A stretch of 64,000 nt of DNA from Mycolicibacterium peregrinum (GCF_001665785.1 NZ_LZSO01000023.1:1-64000); one strand, 5' to 3'; positions 17,397 to 27,477 are shown, counted from the first letter of the stretch. Program-made: numbers and translations. The notes: generated from the sequence alone by a model not told the origin.

Positions 17397-17864
17397 ATGC
17401 AGGGGTTAGTGCTGCAACTGACGCGTGTCGGATTCCTTCTGCTGCTGTGGCTGTTCATCTGGTCGGTGCTGCGCATCCTGCGGACCGATATCTATGCGCC
17501 CACGGGCGCCGTGATGGTGCGCCGGGGGTTGGCCCTCCGCGGTTCTCTGCTGCCGAGTCGGGACCGACGTCACATCGCGCGGCAATTGGTGGTCACCGAG
17601 GGCGCACTGGCCGGTACCCGAATCACATTGGGTGCCCAGCCGGTGCTGATCGGCCGTGCGGACGACTCCACTCTCGTGCTCACCGATGATTACGCTTCGA
17701 CGCGCCACGCCCGGCTCTCGCCACGAGGTTCGGAGTGGTACGTCGAGGACCTAGGATCGACCAACGGCACATACCTTGACAGGGCGAAGGTGACAACAGC
17801 GGTAAGGGTTTCGATCGGGACGCCGGTCCGAATCGGTAAGACGGTAATCGAGTTGCGTCCGTGA
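17397..17864 (+). CDS. fhaB: FHA-domain membrane protein FhaB (FipA)
   Basis: 155 residues. One N-terminal membrane helix (VGFLLLLWLFIWSVLRIL, about 11-28) anchors a cytoplasmic FHA domain (about 80-155) with IGRADDSTLVLTDDYAS, TRHARL and GSTNGTYLD. In mycobacteria FhaB/FipA is a PknA substrate that links FtsZ and FtsQ, notably under oxidative stress. ATG 17397 has GGAGAGGA at 17383-17390. It ends just before a triplicated 27-bp segment that leads into pstP. Confidence 0.95.
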   Translation: MQGLVLQLTRVGFLLLLWLFIWSVLRILRTDIYAPTGAVMVRRGLALRGSLLPSRDRRHIARQLVVTEGALAGTRITLGAQPVLIGRADDSTLVLTDDYASTRHARLSPRGSEWYVEDLGSTNGTYLDRAKVTTAVRVSIGTPVRIGKTVIELRP

Positions 17865-17868
17865 CGCC

Positions 17869-17949
17869 GCGCACGCGAGGAGCAGATCCGGCACTGCGCA
17901 CGCGAGGAGCAGATCGGATACTGCGCATGCGAGGAGCACGAGAAACAAC
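17869..17949 (+). repeat. Three tandem 27-bp units carrying Shine-Dalgarno sequences, upstream of pstP
   Basis: Units 17869-17895, 17896-17922 and 17923-17949 each contain GCGCACGCGAGGAGCA or a close variant. The third abuts the pstP ATG and supplies its ribosome-binding site (GAGGAG). The first two are near-identical. This fills the whole fhaB-pstP gap. Confidence 0.9.
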
Positions 17950-19470
17950 ATGACCCTCGTACTCCGATATGCCGCGCGCAGTGATCGCGGGCTGGTTCGC
18001 GCCAACAACGAGGACTCGGTGTACGCCGGGGCACGGTTGCTGGCACTGGCCGACGGCATGGGCGGCCACGCCGCAGGCGAAGTGGCCTCACAGCTGGTCA
18101 TCGCAGCGCTCGCCCACCTCGACGACGACGAGCCCGGCGGCGACCTGCTGGGCAAGCTCAACACAGCCGTGGCCCAGGGCAATGCGGCCATCGCGGCACA
18201 CGTCGAGGCCGACCCTGAACTCGAGGGCATGGGCACGACACTCACCGCGATCCTGTTCGCGGGCAACCGGCTCGGCCTGCTCCACATCGGCGATTCCCGG
18301 GGATACCTGCTCCGCGATGGCGAACTCACCCAGATCACCAAGGACGACACCTTCGTCCAGACCCTGGTCGACGAGGGCCGGATCACCGCCGAGGAGGCCC
18401 ACAGCCATCCGCAGCGCTCGCTGATCATGCGGGCGCTCACCGGCCACGAGGTCGAGCCGACCCTCATCATGCGCGAGGCCAAGGCCGGCGATCGCTACCT
18501 GCTCTGCTCGGACGGTCTGTCCGATCCGGTCAGTCACGAGACCATCCACGAGGCCCTCCAGATCGAGGACGTCGCCGAGAGCGCCGACCGGTTGATCGAG
18601 TTGGCCCTGCGCGGCGGCGGACCGGACAACGTGACCGTGGTGGTCGCCGACGTCGTCGACTACGACTACGGGCAGACCCAGCCGATTCTGGCCGGCGCCG
18701 TGTCCGGGGACGACGACCAGACCGCGCCGCCGGACACCGCTGCCGGGCGGGCTTCTGCGTTCAACCCGCGCCGCAACGAGCCCAAACGAGTGGTCCCCCA
18801 GCCGGCCGAGCCGGACCGCAAGCCGCGGTCGCGGCGCCGGATCCTGATCGCCGCGGTACTGCTGGTGCTGGTGCTCATCGCCGGGCTCGCGATCGGGCGG
18901 CAGATCATTCGCAACAACTACTACGTCGCCGCACACGACGGCACGGTGTCGATCATGCGCGGGGTGCAGGGCTCGTTCCTGGGCATCTCCCTGCAGGAGC
19001 CGTACCGCCTGGGCTGCCTGAACGCCCGCAACGAACTGTCGCTGATCGGCGTCGACGAGGACCGGAGCCGGCTCGACTGCCGGTTGATGGCGGTCGACGA
19101 CCTGCGCCAGTCCGAGCGCACCTCGGTGGCGGCCGGCCTGCCCGGCGGCACGCAGGACGAGGCCATCAAGCAGATCAACGACATGGCCCACGGCTCCGTA
19201 CTGCCGGTGTGTGCGCCACGCACCGCGCCGACGACATCGAGGCCCACCCCACCGCCCAGTCCGTCACCGTCGCCGACACCCGCTCCGGGCATCGTGCCGA
19301 CTCCGGCACCAGGCGCGGAGACGCCGGCACCCGAAACTCCTGCGCCTGAATCCCCGACGCCCGGGACCGCCGTTGTGCCGGCCCCGGTCCTACCGACACA
19401 GTCCCCGACGGTCACCGCATTGCCGCCCCCAACACAAGAACCGGGGAAGAACTGCCGAGCCGTGTCATGA
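17950..19470 (+). CDS. pstP: PP2C-type Ser/Thr protein phosphatase PstP
   Basis: 506 residues. The catalytic PP2C domain (about 1-240) shows the metal-binding motifs NNEDSVY, LADGMGGHAAGE, HIGDSRGYL, LCSDGL and GGPDNVTVVV. A basic juxtamembrane segment, one membrane helix (RILIAAVLLVLVLIAGLAIG, about 296-315) and a Pro/Thr-rich extracytoplasmic tail follow. PstP dephosphorylates PknA, PknB and their targets. Its stop overlaps the rodA start as ATGA (19467-19470), so both are translated together. The tandem repeat immediately upstream may affect how well it is translated relative to the kinases. Confidence 0.97.
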   Translation: MTLVLRYAARSDRGLVRANNEDSVYAGARLLALADGMGGHAAGEVASQLVIAALAHLDDDEPGGDLLGKLNTAVAQGNAAIAAHVEADPELEGMGTTLTAILFAGNRLGLLHIGDSRGYLLRDGELTQITKDDTFVQTLVDEGRITAEEAHSHPQRSLIMRALTGHEVEPTLIMREAKAGDRYLLCSDGLSDPVSHETIHEALQIEDVAESADRLIELALRGGGPDNVTVVVADVVDYDYGQTQPILAGAVSGDDDQTAPPDTAAGRASAFNPRRNEPKRVVPQPAEPDRKPRSRRRILIAAVLLVLVLIAGLAIGRQIIRNNYYVAAHDGTVSIMRGVQGSFLGISLQEPYRLGCLNARNELSLIGVDEDRSRLDCRLMAVDDLRQSERTSVAAGLPGGTQDEAIKQINDMAHGSVLPVCAPRTAPTTSRPTPPPSPSPSPTPAPGIVPTPAPGAETPAPETPAPESPTPGTAVVPAPVLPTQSPTVTALPPPTQEPGKNCRAVS

Positions 19471-20882
19471 CGACTCAACCCCAGTCGCCGGTTACCGTCA
19501 TGCCGCCGCTACCCAATCGGCGCAACGCGGAACTTCTGCTTCTGGGGTTCGCGGCCTTCATCACCACCATCGCGCTGCTGATCGTCGAGGCCAACCAGGA
19601 GCAGGGCCTGAGCTGGGACCTGGTCGGCTACGTCGTCACCTTCATCGCCCTGATGGGCGTCGCCCACCTGGCCATCCGCCGGTTCGCGCCGTACGCCGAC
19701 CCGCTGCTGCTGCCGGTCGTGGCACTGCTCAACGGGCTGGGCCTGGTGATGATCCATCGGCTTGACCTGGCAAAGGGTGAAACCGCGTCGGATGGGCTCG
19801 GTGGCACCGCGAGCCAGCAGATGACGTGGCTGCTGATCGGCGTGATCGGCTTCTCCGTCGTGGTCGCGTTGCTGACCGACCACCGCATGCTGGCCCGGTA
19901 CGGGTACATCTGTGCGCTGACCGGCCTTGTGCTCCTTGTGATTCCGGCATTGCTGCCGACGAGATACTCCGAGCAGTACGGAGCCAAGATCTGGATCCAG
20001 TTCCCCGGCTTCTCGATTCAGCCCGCCGAGTTCTCCAAGATCCTGCTGCTGATCTTCTTCGCAGCGGTGCTGGTGGCCAAGCGCGATCTGTTCACCAGTG
20101 CGGGGAAACACTTCTTCGGACTCGACCTGCCGCGGCCCCGCGACCTGGCCCCCCTGCTGCTGGCCTGGGCCGCCTCGGTGGGCGTGATGGTCTTCGAAAA
20201 GGACTTGGGCACTTCCCTTCTGCTGTATGCCTCGTTCCTCGTGCTCGTCTACGTGGCTACCGAGCGCCTCAGCTGGGTGGTGATCGGGCTGACCCTCTTC
20301 GCCGCGGGAAGCGTTGTGGCATACCAGGTTTTCGGCCATGTCCGGGTGCGGGTGGAGACCTGGCTCGACCCGTTCGCCGATCCCGACGGCGCCGGCTACC
20401 AGATGGTGCAGTCCCTGTTCAGCTTCGCCACCGGCGGCATCTTCGGCACCGGTCTGGGCAACGGACAACCCGGCACGGTGCCCGCCGCAGCGACCGACTT
20501 CATCATCGCCGCGATCGGCGAGGAGCTCGGATTGGTCGGGCTCGCAGGCGTTCTCATGCTCTACACGATCTTCATCATCCGCGGCATGCGCACCGCGATC
20601 GCGGTCCGTGACAGCTTCGGCAAGCTGCTGGCCGCCGGCCTGTCCGCCACCCTGGCCATCCAGCTGTTCATCGTCGTCGGAGGCGTCACCAAGCTGATTC
20701 CCCTGACCGGGCTGACCACTCCGTGGATGTCCTACGGCGGATCCTCGCTGCTGGCCAACTACATCCTGCTGGCCATCCTGGTGCGCATCTCGCACGCCGC
20801 ACGCCGACCGATCACCACCACACCGGCGCCCAACCCCACCCCGATCGCGGCGGCCAGCACCGAGGTGATCGAGAAGGTATGA
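19467..20882 (+). CDS. rodA: Peptidoglycan glycosyltransferase RodA (SEDS family)
   Basis: 471 residues with about ten to twelve membrane helices and SEDS signatures (FSIQPAEFSKILLL, FEKDLGTSLLLYASF, VGGVTKLIPLTGLTTPWMSYGG read in adjoining blocks). RodA polymerises lipid II into glycan strands during elongation and pairs with a class B PBP, here PbpA encoded next. Both junctions are 4-bp ATGA overlaps (pstP/rodA and rodA/pbpA at 20879-20882), which fits a stoichiometric membrane complex. The short Pro/Thr-rich cytoplasmic tail is not part of the SEDS core. Confidence 0.96.
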   Translation: MTTQPQSPVTVMPPLPNRRNAELLLLGFAAFITTIALLIVEANQEQGLSWDLVGYVVTFIALMGVAHLAIRRFAPYADPLLLPVVALLNGLGLVMIHRLDLAKGETASDGLGGTASQQMTWLLIGVIGFSVVVALLTDHRMLARYGYICALTGLVLLVIPALLPTRYSEQYGAKIWIQFPGFSIQPAEFSKILLLIFFAAVLVAKRDLFTSAGKHFFGLDLPRPRDLAPLLLAWAASVGVMVFEKDLGTSLLLYASFLVLVYVATERLSWVVIGLTLFAAGSVVAYQVFGHVRVRVETWLDPFADPDGAGYQMVQSLFSFATGGIFGTGLGNGQPGTVPAAATDFIIAAIGEELGLVGLAGVLMLYTIFIIRGMRTAIAVRDSFGKLLAAGLSATLAIQLFIVVGGVTKLIPLTGLTTPWMSYGGSSLLANYILLAILVRISHAARRPITTTPAPNPTPIAAASTEVIEKV

Positions 20883-22357
20883 ACACCTCCCTGCGCCGGG
20901 TGGCAGTCACGATCATGGTGCTGATCGTGCTGCTGTTGGCCAACGCCACGATCACCCAGGTTTTCACCGCCGACGGGCTACGTGCGGACCCGCGCAACCA
21001 GCGGGTGCTGCTCGACGAGTACTCGCGCCAGCGGGGCCAGATCACCGCAGGCGGCCAGCTGCTGGCCTATTCGAAGGCCACCGACGGCCGGTTCCGCTTC
21101 CTGCGGGTCTACCCCAACCCCGAGGTGTACGCCCCGATCACCGGGTTCTACTCGCTGGGCTATTCCAGTACCGGGCTGGAGCGGGCCGAGGACACCATCC
21201 TGAACGGCTCCGACGAGCGCCTCTTCGGCCGCCGGCTGGCCGATTTCTTCACCGGCCGCGACCCGCGCGGGGGCAACGTCGACACCACCATCAACCCGCA
21301 AGTGCAGCAGGCCGCCTGGGATGCGCTGCAGCACGGCTGCAACGACGGCCCCTGCAAGGGCTCTGTGGTGGCCCTGGAGCCCTCGACAGGCAAGATCCTT
21401 GCCATGGCGTCGTCTCCCTCGTACGACCCCAACCAGCTCGCCACACACGACCTGGGCGCCCAGAGCCAGGCCTGGCAGCAGTTGCGCGACAACGAGCAGT
21501 CCCCACTTCTCAACCGCGCCATCTCGGAGACCTACCCGCCGGGCTCGACGTTCAAGGTGATCACCACCGCGGCCGCCCTTCAGGCCGGCGCCACTCCGGA
21601 CACACAGCTCACCGCGGCGCCGCGGATCCCGCTGCCCGACAGCACCGCGACGCTGGAGAACTTCGCCGGATCCTCGTGCGGACCCGGTCCCACCGCGACG
21701 CTGCGCGAGGCGTTCGCCAGATCGTGCAACACCGCGTTCGTTCAGCTGGGCCTCAACACGGGGGCCGACAAACTCAAGTCCACCGCCCAGGCGTTCGGAC
21801 TCGACGAAGCGCCGCCCACCATTCCGCTACAGGTGGCCGAATCGACCACCGGCCCGATTTCGGACGCGGCGGCATTGGGTATGTCCAGCATCGGGCAGCG
21901 GGATGTCGCTCTGACGCCCCTGCAGAATGCGCAGGTGGCCGCCACCATCGCGAATGACGGCATCGCCATGCGCCCGTATCTTGTGGATAGCCTAAAAGGA
22001 CCCGACCTGGCCACGATCGCCACCACCGCCCCCGCCCAAGAGCGCCGGGCGGTGTCACCCCAGGTCGCAGCTACACTTACGGACTTGATGGTCGCCGCCG
22101 AGCAGGTGACTCAGCAGAAGGGAGCCATCGCCGGCGTGCAGATCGCTTCTAAGACCGGTACGGCAGAGCACGGGACGGACCCCCGTAACACTCCGCCGCA
22201 TGCCTGGTACATCGCATTCGCACCGGCCAGTGACCCCAAGGTCGCGGTCTCGGTGTTGATCGAGGACGGCGGGGACCGGTTGTCGGCCACCGGCGGCGCA
22301 CTCGCCGCCCCGATCGGACGTGCCACCATTTCGGCGGCACTGCGGGAGGCGTCATGA
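20879..22357 (+). CDS. pbpA: Class B penicillin-binding protein PbpA
   Basis: 492 residues: an N-terminal signal anchor ([18 protein letters not shown]), a dimerisation/pedestal region and a transpeptidase domain with the active-site serine in STFK ([10 protein letters not shown]), the SCN triad and KTG (SKTGTAEHG). It cross-links peptidoglycan with RodA; in mycobacteria PbpA is a PknB substrate needed for normal septation and shape. ATG 20879 overlaps the rodA stop; longer in-frame openings run back inside rodA and are shadows. The stop (22355-22357) overlaps a nine-codon reading frame that leads into pknA. Confidence 0.96.
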   Translation: MNTSLRRVAVTIMVLIVLLLANATITQVFTADGLRADPRNQRVLLDEYSRQRGQITAGGQLLAYSKATDGRFRFLRVYPNPEVYAPITGFYSLGYSSTGLERAEDTILNGSDERLFGRRLADFFTGRDPRGGNVDTTINPQVQQAAWDALQHGCNDGPCKGSVVALEPSTGKILAMASSPSYDPNQLATHDLGAQSQAWQQLRDNEQSPLLNRAISETYPPGSTFKVITTAAALQAGATPDTQLTAAPRIPLPDSTATLENFAGSSCGPGPTATLREAFARSCNTAFVQLGLNTGADKLKSTAQAFGLDEAPPTIPLQVAESTTGPISDAAALGMSSIGQRDVALTPLQNAQVAATIANDGIAMRPYLVDSLKGPDLATIATTAPAQERRAVSPQVAATLTDLMVAAEQVTQQKGAIAGVQIASKTGTAEHGTDPRNTPPHAWYIAFAPASDPKVAVSVLIEDGGDRLSATGGALAAPIGRATISAALREAS

Positions 22358-22383
22358 GTCACCTCGCCGGAGGCGAGAAATGA
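22354..22383 (+). other. Nine-codon reading frame bridging pbpA and pknA
   Basis: ATG 22354 overlaps the pbpA stop as ATGA, runs nine sense codons (MSHLAGGEK) and stops at TGA 22381-22383, which in turn overlaps the pknA ATG at 22380. It contains the GGAGG that serves pknA. A translational-coupling relay is possible; a functional peptide is not claimed. Confidence 0.35.
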
Positions 22384-23642
22384 GCCCGCGCGTTGGAGTC
22401 ACGCTGTCCGGGCGTTACCGGCTGCAGCGGCTGATCGCCACGGGCGGCATGGGTCAGGTCTGGGAGGCTGTCGACTCCCGGCTGGGCCGTCGCGTCGCGG
22501 TCAAGGTACTCAAGGCCGAGTTTTCCACCGATGCCGAGTTCGTCGAGCGGTTCCGGGCCGAGGCCCGCACGGTGGCCATGCTCAACCACCCCGGCATCGC
22601 CAGCGTGTACGACTACGGCGAGACCGAGCTGGACGGCGAAGGCCGCACGGCGTACCTGGTGATGGAGCTGATCAACGGCGAGCCGTTGAACTCGGTGATC
22701 AAGCGCACCGGCCGGTTGTCGCTGCGCCACGCCCTGGACATGCTCGAGCAGACGGGACGCGCCCTGCAGGTCGCCCACACCGCAGGCCTGGTGCATCGCG
22801 ACGTCAAACCGGGCAACATCCTGATCACCCCGACCGGTCAGGTGAAGCTGACCGACTTCGGTATCGCCAAGGCGGTCGACGCCGCCCCGGTGACCCAGAC
22901 CGGCATGGTGATGGGCACCGCCCAGTACATCGCGCCCGAACAGGCCCTGGGCCATGACGCCACCGCGGCCAGCGACGTGTACTCCCTGGGAGTCGTCGGC
23001 TACGAATCTGTCTCGGGCAAGCGGCCGTTCACCGGCGACGGTGCGCTGACGGTGGCGATGAAGCACATCAAGGAGACGCCGCCGCCGCTGCCCGCCGACC
23101 TGCCTCCCAACGTGCGCGAGCTGATCGAGATCACGCTGGTGAAGAACCCGGGAATGCGTTACAAGTCGGGCGGCCCCTTCGCCGACGCGGTGGCCGCGGT
23201 GCGCTCCGGTCGTCGGCCCCCGCGCCCCAACCAGGCTCCGACGCTCGGTCGGGCCGCCCCGGCGGCGGTTCCGTCGGCAGCGCAGGCGCGCGCCGCAGCG
23301 GACCTCAGCGGCCGCACCCCGGTGACCGCCACGCGGGCCAGGCCGACCACGGCCGCACACCGGCCCGCGCCCGCCCCGCGACGCACGTTCTCGTCCGGTC
23401 AACGTGCCCTGCTGTGGGCCGCCGGGGTACTCGGCGCGCTGGCAATCGTGATTGCCATCCTGATCGTCCTCAATGCGCAGGACCGCAAGGATCAGCCCCC
23501 GCCAACCGTCACCGACACGGTGACCCAGACGACGCCCTACCAAACGCCGGCAGCGTTGCCGGACCTGGCCTTCCACGCGATCGTGCCCAGGGGAGACGCC
23601 GCTCAGGTTGTCCCGAAGGCACCAGAACAGATACTGCAATGA
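22380..23642 (+). CDS. pknA: Ser/Thr protein kinase PknA
   Basis: 420 residues. The kinase domain (about 13-275) has the Gly-rich loop [18 protein letters not shown], catalytic [11 protein letters not shown] and an activation loop [19 protein letters not shown] Pro/Ala-rich linker, one membrane helix ([21 protein letters not shown]) and a short extracytoplasmic tail without PASTA repeats follow. PknA is essential in mycobacteria and controls growth, shape and division together with PknB. ATG 22380 is preceded by GGAGG at about 22368-22372. Its stop overlaps the pknB start (ATGA, 23639-23642). Confidence 0.97.
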   Translation: MSPRVGVTLSGRYRLQRLIATGGMGQVWEAVDSRLGRRVAVKVLKAEFSTDAEFVERFRAEARTVAMLNHPGIASVYDYGETELDGEGRTAYLVMELINGEPLNSVIKRTGRLSLRHALDMLEQTGRALQVAHTAGLVHRDVKPGNILITPTGQVKLTDFGIAKAVDAAPVTQTGMVMGTAQYIAPEQALGHDATAASDVYSLGVVGYESVSGKRPFTGDGALTVAMKHIKETPPPLPADLPPNVRELIEITLVKNPGMRYKSGGPFADAVAAVRSGRRPPRPNQAPTLGRAAPAAVPSAAQARAAADLSGRTPVTATRARPTTAAHRPAPAPRRTFSSGQRALLWAAGVLGALAIVIAILIVLNAQDRKDQPPPTVTDTVTQTTPYQTPAALPDLAFHAIVPRGDAAQVVPKAPEQILQ

Positions 23643-25510
23643 CGACGCCTCAGCATCTCTCTGACCGATATGAACTCGGTGAAATCCTCGGCTTCGGCGG
23701 CATGTCCGAAGTTCACATCGCACGCGATACGCGGTTGCACCGCGATGTCGCGGTCAAGGTCCTGCGCGCCGATCTGGCCCGCGACCCCAGCTTCTACCTG
23801 CGTTTCCGCCGGGAAGCGCAGAACGCGGCCGCGCTGAACCACCCCGCCATCGTTGCGGTGTACGACACCGGCGAGGCCGAGACACCCAACGGGCCGCTGC
23901 CCTACATCGTCATGGAGTACGTCGACGGTGTGACGCTGCGCGACATCGTTCACACCGAGGGTCCGATCCCGCCGAAGCGCGCGATCGAGATCATCGCCGA
24001 CGCCTGCCAGGCGCTGAACTTCAGCCACCAGCACGGCATCGTGCACCGGGACGTCAAGCCGGCCAACATCATGATCAGCAAGGCCAATGCTGTGAAGGTG
24101 ATGGACTTCGGTATCGCGCGGGCCCTGGCCGATACCGGCAACAGCGTCACGCAGACCGCAGCGGTGATCGGCACCGCGCAGTACCTGTCGCCCGAGCAGG
24201 CCCGCGGGGAAACCGTCGACGCTCGTTCCGACGTGTACTCACTGGGCTGCGTGCTCTACGAAATCCTCACGGGCGAACCACCTTTCATCGGTGACTCCCC
24301 GGTGGCAGTGGCCTATCAGCATGTCCGCGAGGATCCGGTCCCGCCGTCGAGCCGGCACACGGGCATCTCCCCCGAACTCGACGCCGTCGTGCTCAAAGCC
24401 CTGGCCAAGAATCCGGACAATCGCTATCAGACCGCGGCCGACATGCGCACGGATCTGATCCGTGTGCACAGCGGCGAGGCTCCCGAGGCACCCAAGGTGC
24501 TCACCGACGCCGAGCGGACGTCGATGATGAACTCCGGACCGATGCTGGCCCAGGGTGGCGCCGCGCCCACCCAGAACCTGGTGGTGCCGCGCCCCGCCGA
24601 CCGCAACGCCTCGCTGGCCCGTTGGCTGATCGCCGTCGCGGTACTGGCGGTGCTGACCGTCGTGGTGACGGTCGCGATCAACATGTTCGACGACAAACCA
24701 CGCGACGTGCAGGTGCCCGACGTGAGTGGCCAGCGTTCGGCGGATGCCGTTGCCACGCTGCAGAACCGCGGCTTCAAGACGCGCACCGAGGGCAAGGAAG
24801 ACAACAAGGTTCCGCCGGAGTACGTGATCGGCACCGACCCGTCGGCCAACAGCATGGCGGCCGCCGGCGACGAGATCACCGTCAACGTCTCTCGTGGACC
24901 GGAGCAGCGGGTGGTCCCCGACGTCGCCGGTCTGTCCCCGAGCCAGGCCCGCCAGAAACTCAAGGACGCCGGGTTCGAGAAGGTCAAGGAATCGGCGAGC
25001 CCGTCGACGCCCGAGCAGAAGGGGCGCGTGCTCGCCACCAATCCGCCGGCCAACCAGACCGCGGGGATCATCTACGAGATCACGCTCGTGGTGGGTTCCG
25101 GCCCGGAGGACACTGCGGTTCCCGACTGCAAGGGTCAGAGCGCCGATGTGTGTAAGCAGATTCTGACCGCGTCGGGTTTCACCAACACGGTGGTCATCGA
25201 CGTCGACAACACCGCGCCTCCGGGGCAGGTGGTCGACACCGAGCCGACCTCCGGAACGTCGGTTCCCAAGGACACCCCGATTCAGATCCACGTGTCCAAG
25301 GGCAACCAGTTCGTCATGCCCAACCTGGTCGGGCAGTTCTGGGATGACGCCTATCAGCGCCTGAGCGCGCTGGGCTGGACGGGTGTACTGGACAAGGGGC
25401 CGGACGTCCGCGACAGCGGCCAGCGCACCAACGCCGTGGTCACCCAAAGTCCGCCCGCCGGCACCGGGGTGAACTTCGGGTCGAAGATCACGCTGAGCTT
25501 CGCGTCGTAG
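23639..25510 (+). CDS. pknB: Ser/Thr protein kinase PknB with PASTA repeats
   Basis: 623 residues. The kinase domain (about 10-275) has [32 protein letters not shown] and activation loop [18 protein letters not shown], with the Thr pair that is autophosphorylated in the family. One membrane helix ([18 protein letters not shown], about 330-350) leads to four extracellular PASTA domains beginning near [27 protein letters not shown] and FVMPNLVGQ, which bind muropeptides and lipid II. Essential regulator of wall synthesis; known mycobacterial targets include CwlM and MurJ, both encoded in this window. Last gene of the cluster; its 3' end overlaps convergent trpG by 23 bp. Confidence 0.97.
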   Translation: MTTPQHLSDRYELGEILGFGGMSEVHIARDTRLHRDVAVKVLRADLARDPSFYLRFRREAQNAAALNHPAIVAVYDTGEAETPNGPLPYIVMEYVDGVTLRDIVHTEGPIPPKRAIEIIADACQALNFSHQHGIVHRDVKPANIMISKANAVKVMDFGIARALADTGNSVTQTAAVIGTAQYLSPEQARGETVDARSDVYSLGCVLYEILTGEPPFIGDSPVAVAYQHVREDPVPPSSRHTGISPELDAVVLKALAKNPDNRYQTAADMRTDLIRVHSGEAPEAPKVLTDAERTSMMNSGPMLAQGGAAPTQNLVVPRPADRNASLARWLIAVAVLAVLTVVVTVAINMFDDKPRDVQVPDVSGQRSADAVATLQNRGFKTRTEGKEDNKVPPEYVIGTDPSANSMAAAGDEITVNVSRGPEQRVVPDVAGLSPSQARQKLKDAGFEKVKESASPSTPEQKGRVLATNPPANQTAGIIYEITLVVGSGPEDTAVPDCKGQSADVCKQILTASGFTNTVVIDVDNTAPPGQVVDTEPTSGTSVPKDTPIQIHVSKGNQFVMPNLVGQFWDDAYQRLSALGWTGVLDKGPDVRDSGQRTNAVVTQSPPAGTGVNFGSKITLSFAS

Positions 25511-26162
25511 CCGCGGCTACGGCGTGGGCCACCTCGGCCTCGAGGGCGGCCACCAGACGTTCCTCCGGGGCGGCACCGCAGACGCCGAGCCAGTTGGCCA
25601 GCGTGCGGTGTCCACCCTGGGTCAGGATCGACTCCGGGTGGAACTGCACACCGTGGATGGGGAGCTCGGTGTGCCGCACCGCCATGATCACTCCACTGTC
25701 GGTCCGCCCGATGACCTCGAGCTCATCCGGCACGGTCTCGGGCAGGATCGTCAACGAGTGGTAGCGGGTCGCGGTGAACGGATCGGGCAGACCCTTGAGC
25801 ACCCCGGCGTCGGAGTGATGCACCACGCTGGTCTTGCCGTGCAGGAGTTCGGGTGCGCGGTCGACGGTGCCGCCGAAGGCGACGCCGATGGCCTGATGCC
25901 CGAGGCAGACGCCGAGTAGGGGCGTGCCTGCCGCCCCGCACGCGTGTACGAGCGGGATCGTGGCGCCGGCCCGTTCGGGGGTGCCGGGGCCGGGGCTGAG
26001 CAGCACGCCGTCGAAGTCGGCCGCCACCTTGGCGAGGTCCGCGTCGGTGGCCAGGCGCTCATCGTCATTGCGCCAGACCTGCGCGTCCACCCCGAGCTGG
26101 CCCAGATACTGGACCAGGTTGAACACGAAGCTGTCATAGTTGTCGACGACCAGAACCTGCAT
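25488..26162 (-). CDS. trpG: Anthranilate/aminodeoxychorismate synthase glutamine amidotransferase
   Basis: A 224-residue class I glutamine amidotransferase subunit. It supplies ammonia from glutamine to a chorismate-converting partner for tryptophan or folate synthesis (TrpE or PabB; the partner is not in this window). Features: VVDNYDSFVFNL at the N terminus, oxyanion-loop SPGPGTP, nucleophile Cys in LLGVCLGHQA, and the His/Glu pair in VQFHPES. Orthologue of Rv0013 by position. The 3' end overlaps pknB on the opposite strand by 23 bp. The adjacent DUF881 gene is upstream on the same strand by 31 bp. Confidence 0.93.
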   Translation of the reverse strand: MQVLVVDNYDSFVFNLVQYLGQLGVDAQVWRNDDERLATDADLAKVAADFDGVLLSPGPGTPERAGATIPLVHACGAAGTPLLGVCLGHQAIGVAFGGTVDRAPELLHGKTSVVHHSDAGVLKGLPDPFTATRYHSLTILPETVPDELEVIGRTDSGVIMAVRHTELPIHGVQFHPESILTQGGHRTLANWLGVCGAAPEERLVAALEAEVAHAVAAATTRSSA

Positions 26163-26193
26163 TGACTTAGGCTACCGGCCCCGAAAAACGAGA

Positions 26194-26943
26194 TTAATAG
26201 CCGACAGGGCCCGCGGGTTTCGCATAGCGCATCCGAACCGGCTCGGTGTGCCCCGTCAGCTCTACCTCGGTCCGGGGCTCCTCGACATAGCCCAATCCGA
26301 AGCGCACCACGTACTGCTTGTACAAGGTGACCAGAGGGGCGGCCGCGAGCGCGGCCTGCATGGCCGGGGCGTCGCCGATCGCGGTGATGACGTAGGGCGG
26401 ACTGTAGGTGCGGCCGTTGAGCAGCAGGGTGTTGCCGACGCAACGGGGCGCCGAGGTCGCGATGATCCGCTGATCCTGCATCTGGATGCCTTCGGCACCC
26501 GCACTCCACAGCGCATTGAGGACGGCCTGGATGTCCTGCTGGTGCACCACGAGGTCGTCGGGGGAGGCGTCGCGCGGGAAGCGGCCCTGGGCATCGCGTT
26601 GGGCATCGTTGAGGGTGACCACCAGGCCCGGCCCACGCATGGGCACTGTGCCTGCGTCCACGGCCAATTCCGCCGACCGTCGGGTGATGGCCTCGAGCGC
26701 GGCGTGCGACTCGGGCGATCCGCCGTGATGGCTGTCGATCTCGGTGGCCAGCGAATCGCGCTGGGCCGTCAGCCGGTCGACGGACTGTTGGGCCTCACGC
26801 ACCAGGTCGACGAGCCGGGGTGCGTCGCTGCGGCGAATCTCGTCACCGCCGGAGACCCCGTGGGTGGCGGCCAGCAGCAAGCCGGCGGCCAGGCAGACCA
26901 CCGGGACGCCGAAGCGCCAGGGGGATCGATCCGGTTGGTCCAT
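26194..26943 (-). CDS. DUF881 membrane protein (Rv0012 family)
   Basis: 249 residues: a cytoplasmic N terminus, one membrane helix or signal anchor (FGVPVVCLAAGLLLAATHGV), a coiled-coil-prone segment (about 40-85) and a DUF881 domain with GPGLVVTLND, DLVVHQQDIQAVLNALW and the GAEGIQMQDQRI block. DUF881 proteins are widespread near division genes in Gram-positive bacteria; in mycobacteria the role is unknown, with an envelope or divisome function inferred from its position next to crgA. ATG 26943 has AGGAGA seven bases upstream; an in-frame ATG at 26988 is less likely. It is divergent from crgA. Confidence 0.85.
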   Translation of the reverse strand: MDQPDRSPWRFGVPVVCLAAGLLLAATHGVSGGDEIRRSDAPRLVDLVREAQQSVDRLTAQRDSLATEIDSHHGGSPESHAALEAITRRSAELAVDAGTVPMRGPGLVVTLNDAQRDAQGRFPRDASPDDLVVHQQDIQAVLNALWSAGAEGIQMQDQRIIATSAPRCVGNTLLLNGRTYSPPYVITAIGDAPAMQAALAAAPLVTLYKQYVVRFGLGYVEEPRTEVELTGHTEPVRMRYAKPAGPVGY

Positions 26944-27037
26944 CGCAGTCTCTCCTGGACGTGCAGCTACGTTAGGCTCGTGAGGCATCCTGCCTCATCG
27001 TCGCACCGTGTGACGCCGACTGTCCGCGAAGGTACCC

Positions 27038-27322
27038 ATGCCCAAGTCCAAAGTCCGTAAGAAGAACGATTTCACCATCAAGCAGGTGAGCCGGACCCCG
27101 GTCAAGGTGAAAGCCGGACCGTCGAGTGTGTGGTTCGTCGCGCTGTTCATCGGTCTCATGCTGTTCGGCCTGTTGTGGCTGCTCGTTTTCCAGCTCGCCG
27201 CAACCAACCCTGTGGACACCCCGTCCTTCCTTCAGTGGATGGCCGATATGGGTCCGTGGAACTACGCGGTCGCGTTTGCCTTCATGATCAGCGGGCTGTT
27301 GCTCACGATGCGCTGGCGCTGA
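27038..27322 (+). CDS. crgA: Cell division protein CrgA
   Basis: 94 residues with a basic cytoplasmic N terminus ([12 protein letters not shown]) and two membrane helices ([20 protein letters not shown] and [16 protein letters not shown]) joined by a short extracytoplasmic loop, the standard CrgA architecture. CrgA recruits FtsZ, FtsQ, FtsI and CwsA to the septum and stabilises the mycobacterial divisome. Its partner CwsA is encoded 1.3 kb away. Confidence 0.96.
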   Translation: MPKSKVRKKNDFTIKQVSRTPVKVKAGPSSVWFVALFIGLMLFGLLWLLVFQLAATNPVDTPSFLQWMADMGPWNYAVAFAFMISGLLLTMRWR

Positions 27323-27393
27323 CCCGAGGGCGGACGATAATGAATTCATCTTACGTTTTCAGCGTTACCAGCTCAGCAACGCCGGCGATGCTC

Positions 27394-27442
27394 AATCACA
27401 TCGTTGTGATTCATCCCCATTGGGGATAGCACCTGTGGATAA
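27394..27442. promoter_or_regulatory. Two adjacent palindromes and a DnaA-box-like 9-mer before the PH-domain gene
   Basis: AATCACA-TCGT-TGTGATT (27394-27411) is a perfect 7-4-7 inverted repeat. ATCCCCATTGGGGAT (27413-27427) is a perfect 7-1-7 palindrome. TGTGGATAA (27434-27442) matches an E. coli-type DnaA box. They sit 36-84 bp upstream of the GTG at 27478. A transcription-factor operator is inferred; the factor is unknown. Confidence 0.45.
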
Positions 27443-27477
27443 CTCCATTAGTCGCGGTAAGAGGGTGTGAAGAACGC

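Noticed and set aside
22359..23723. Minus-strand open frame opposite pknA
   Set aside because: Shadow of pknA; no recognisable domain.
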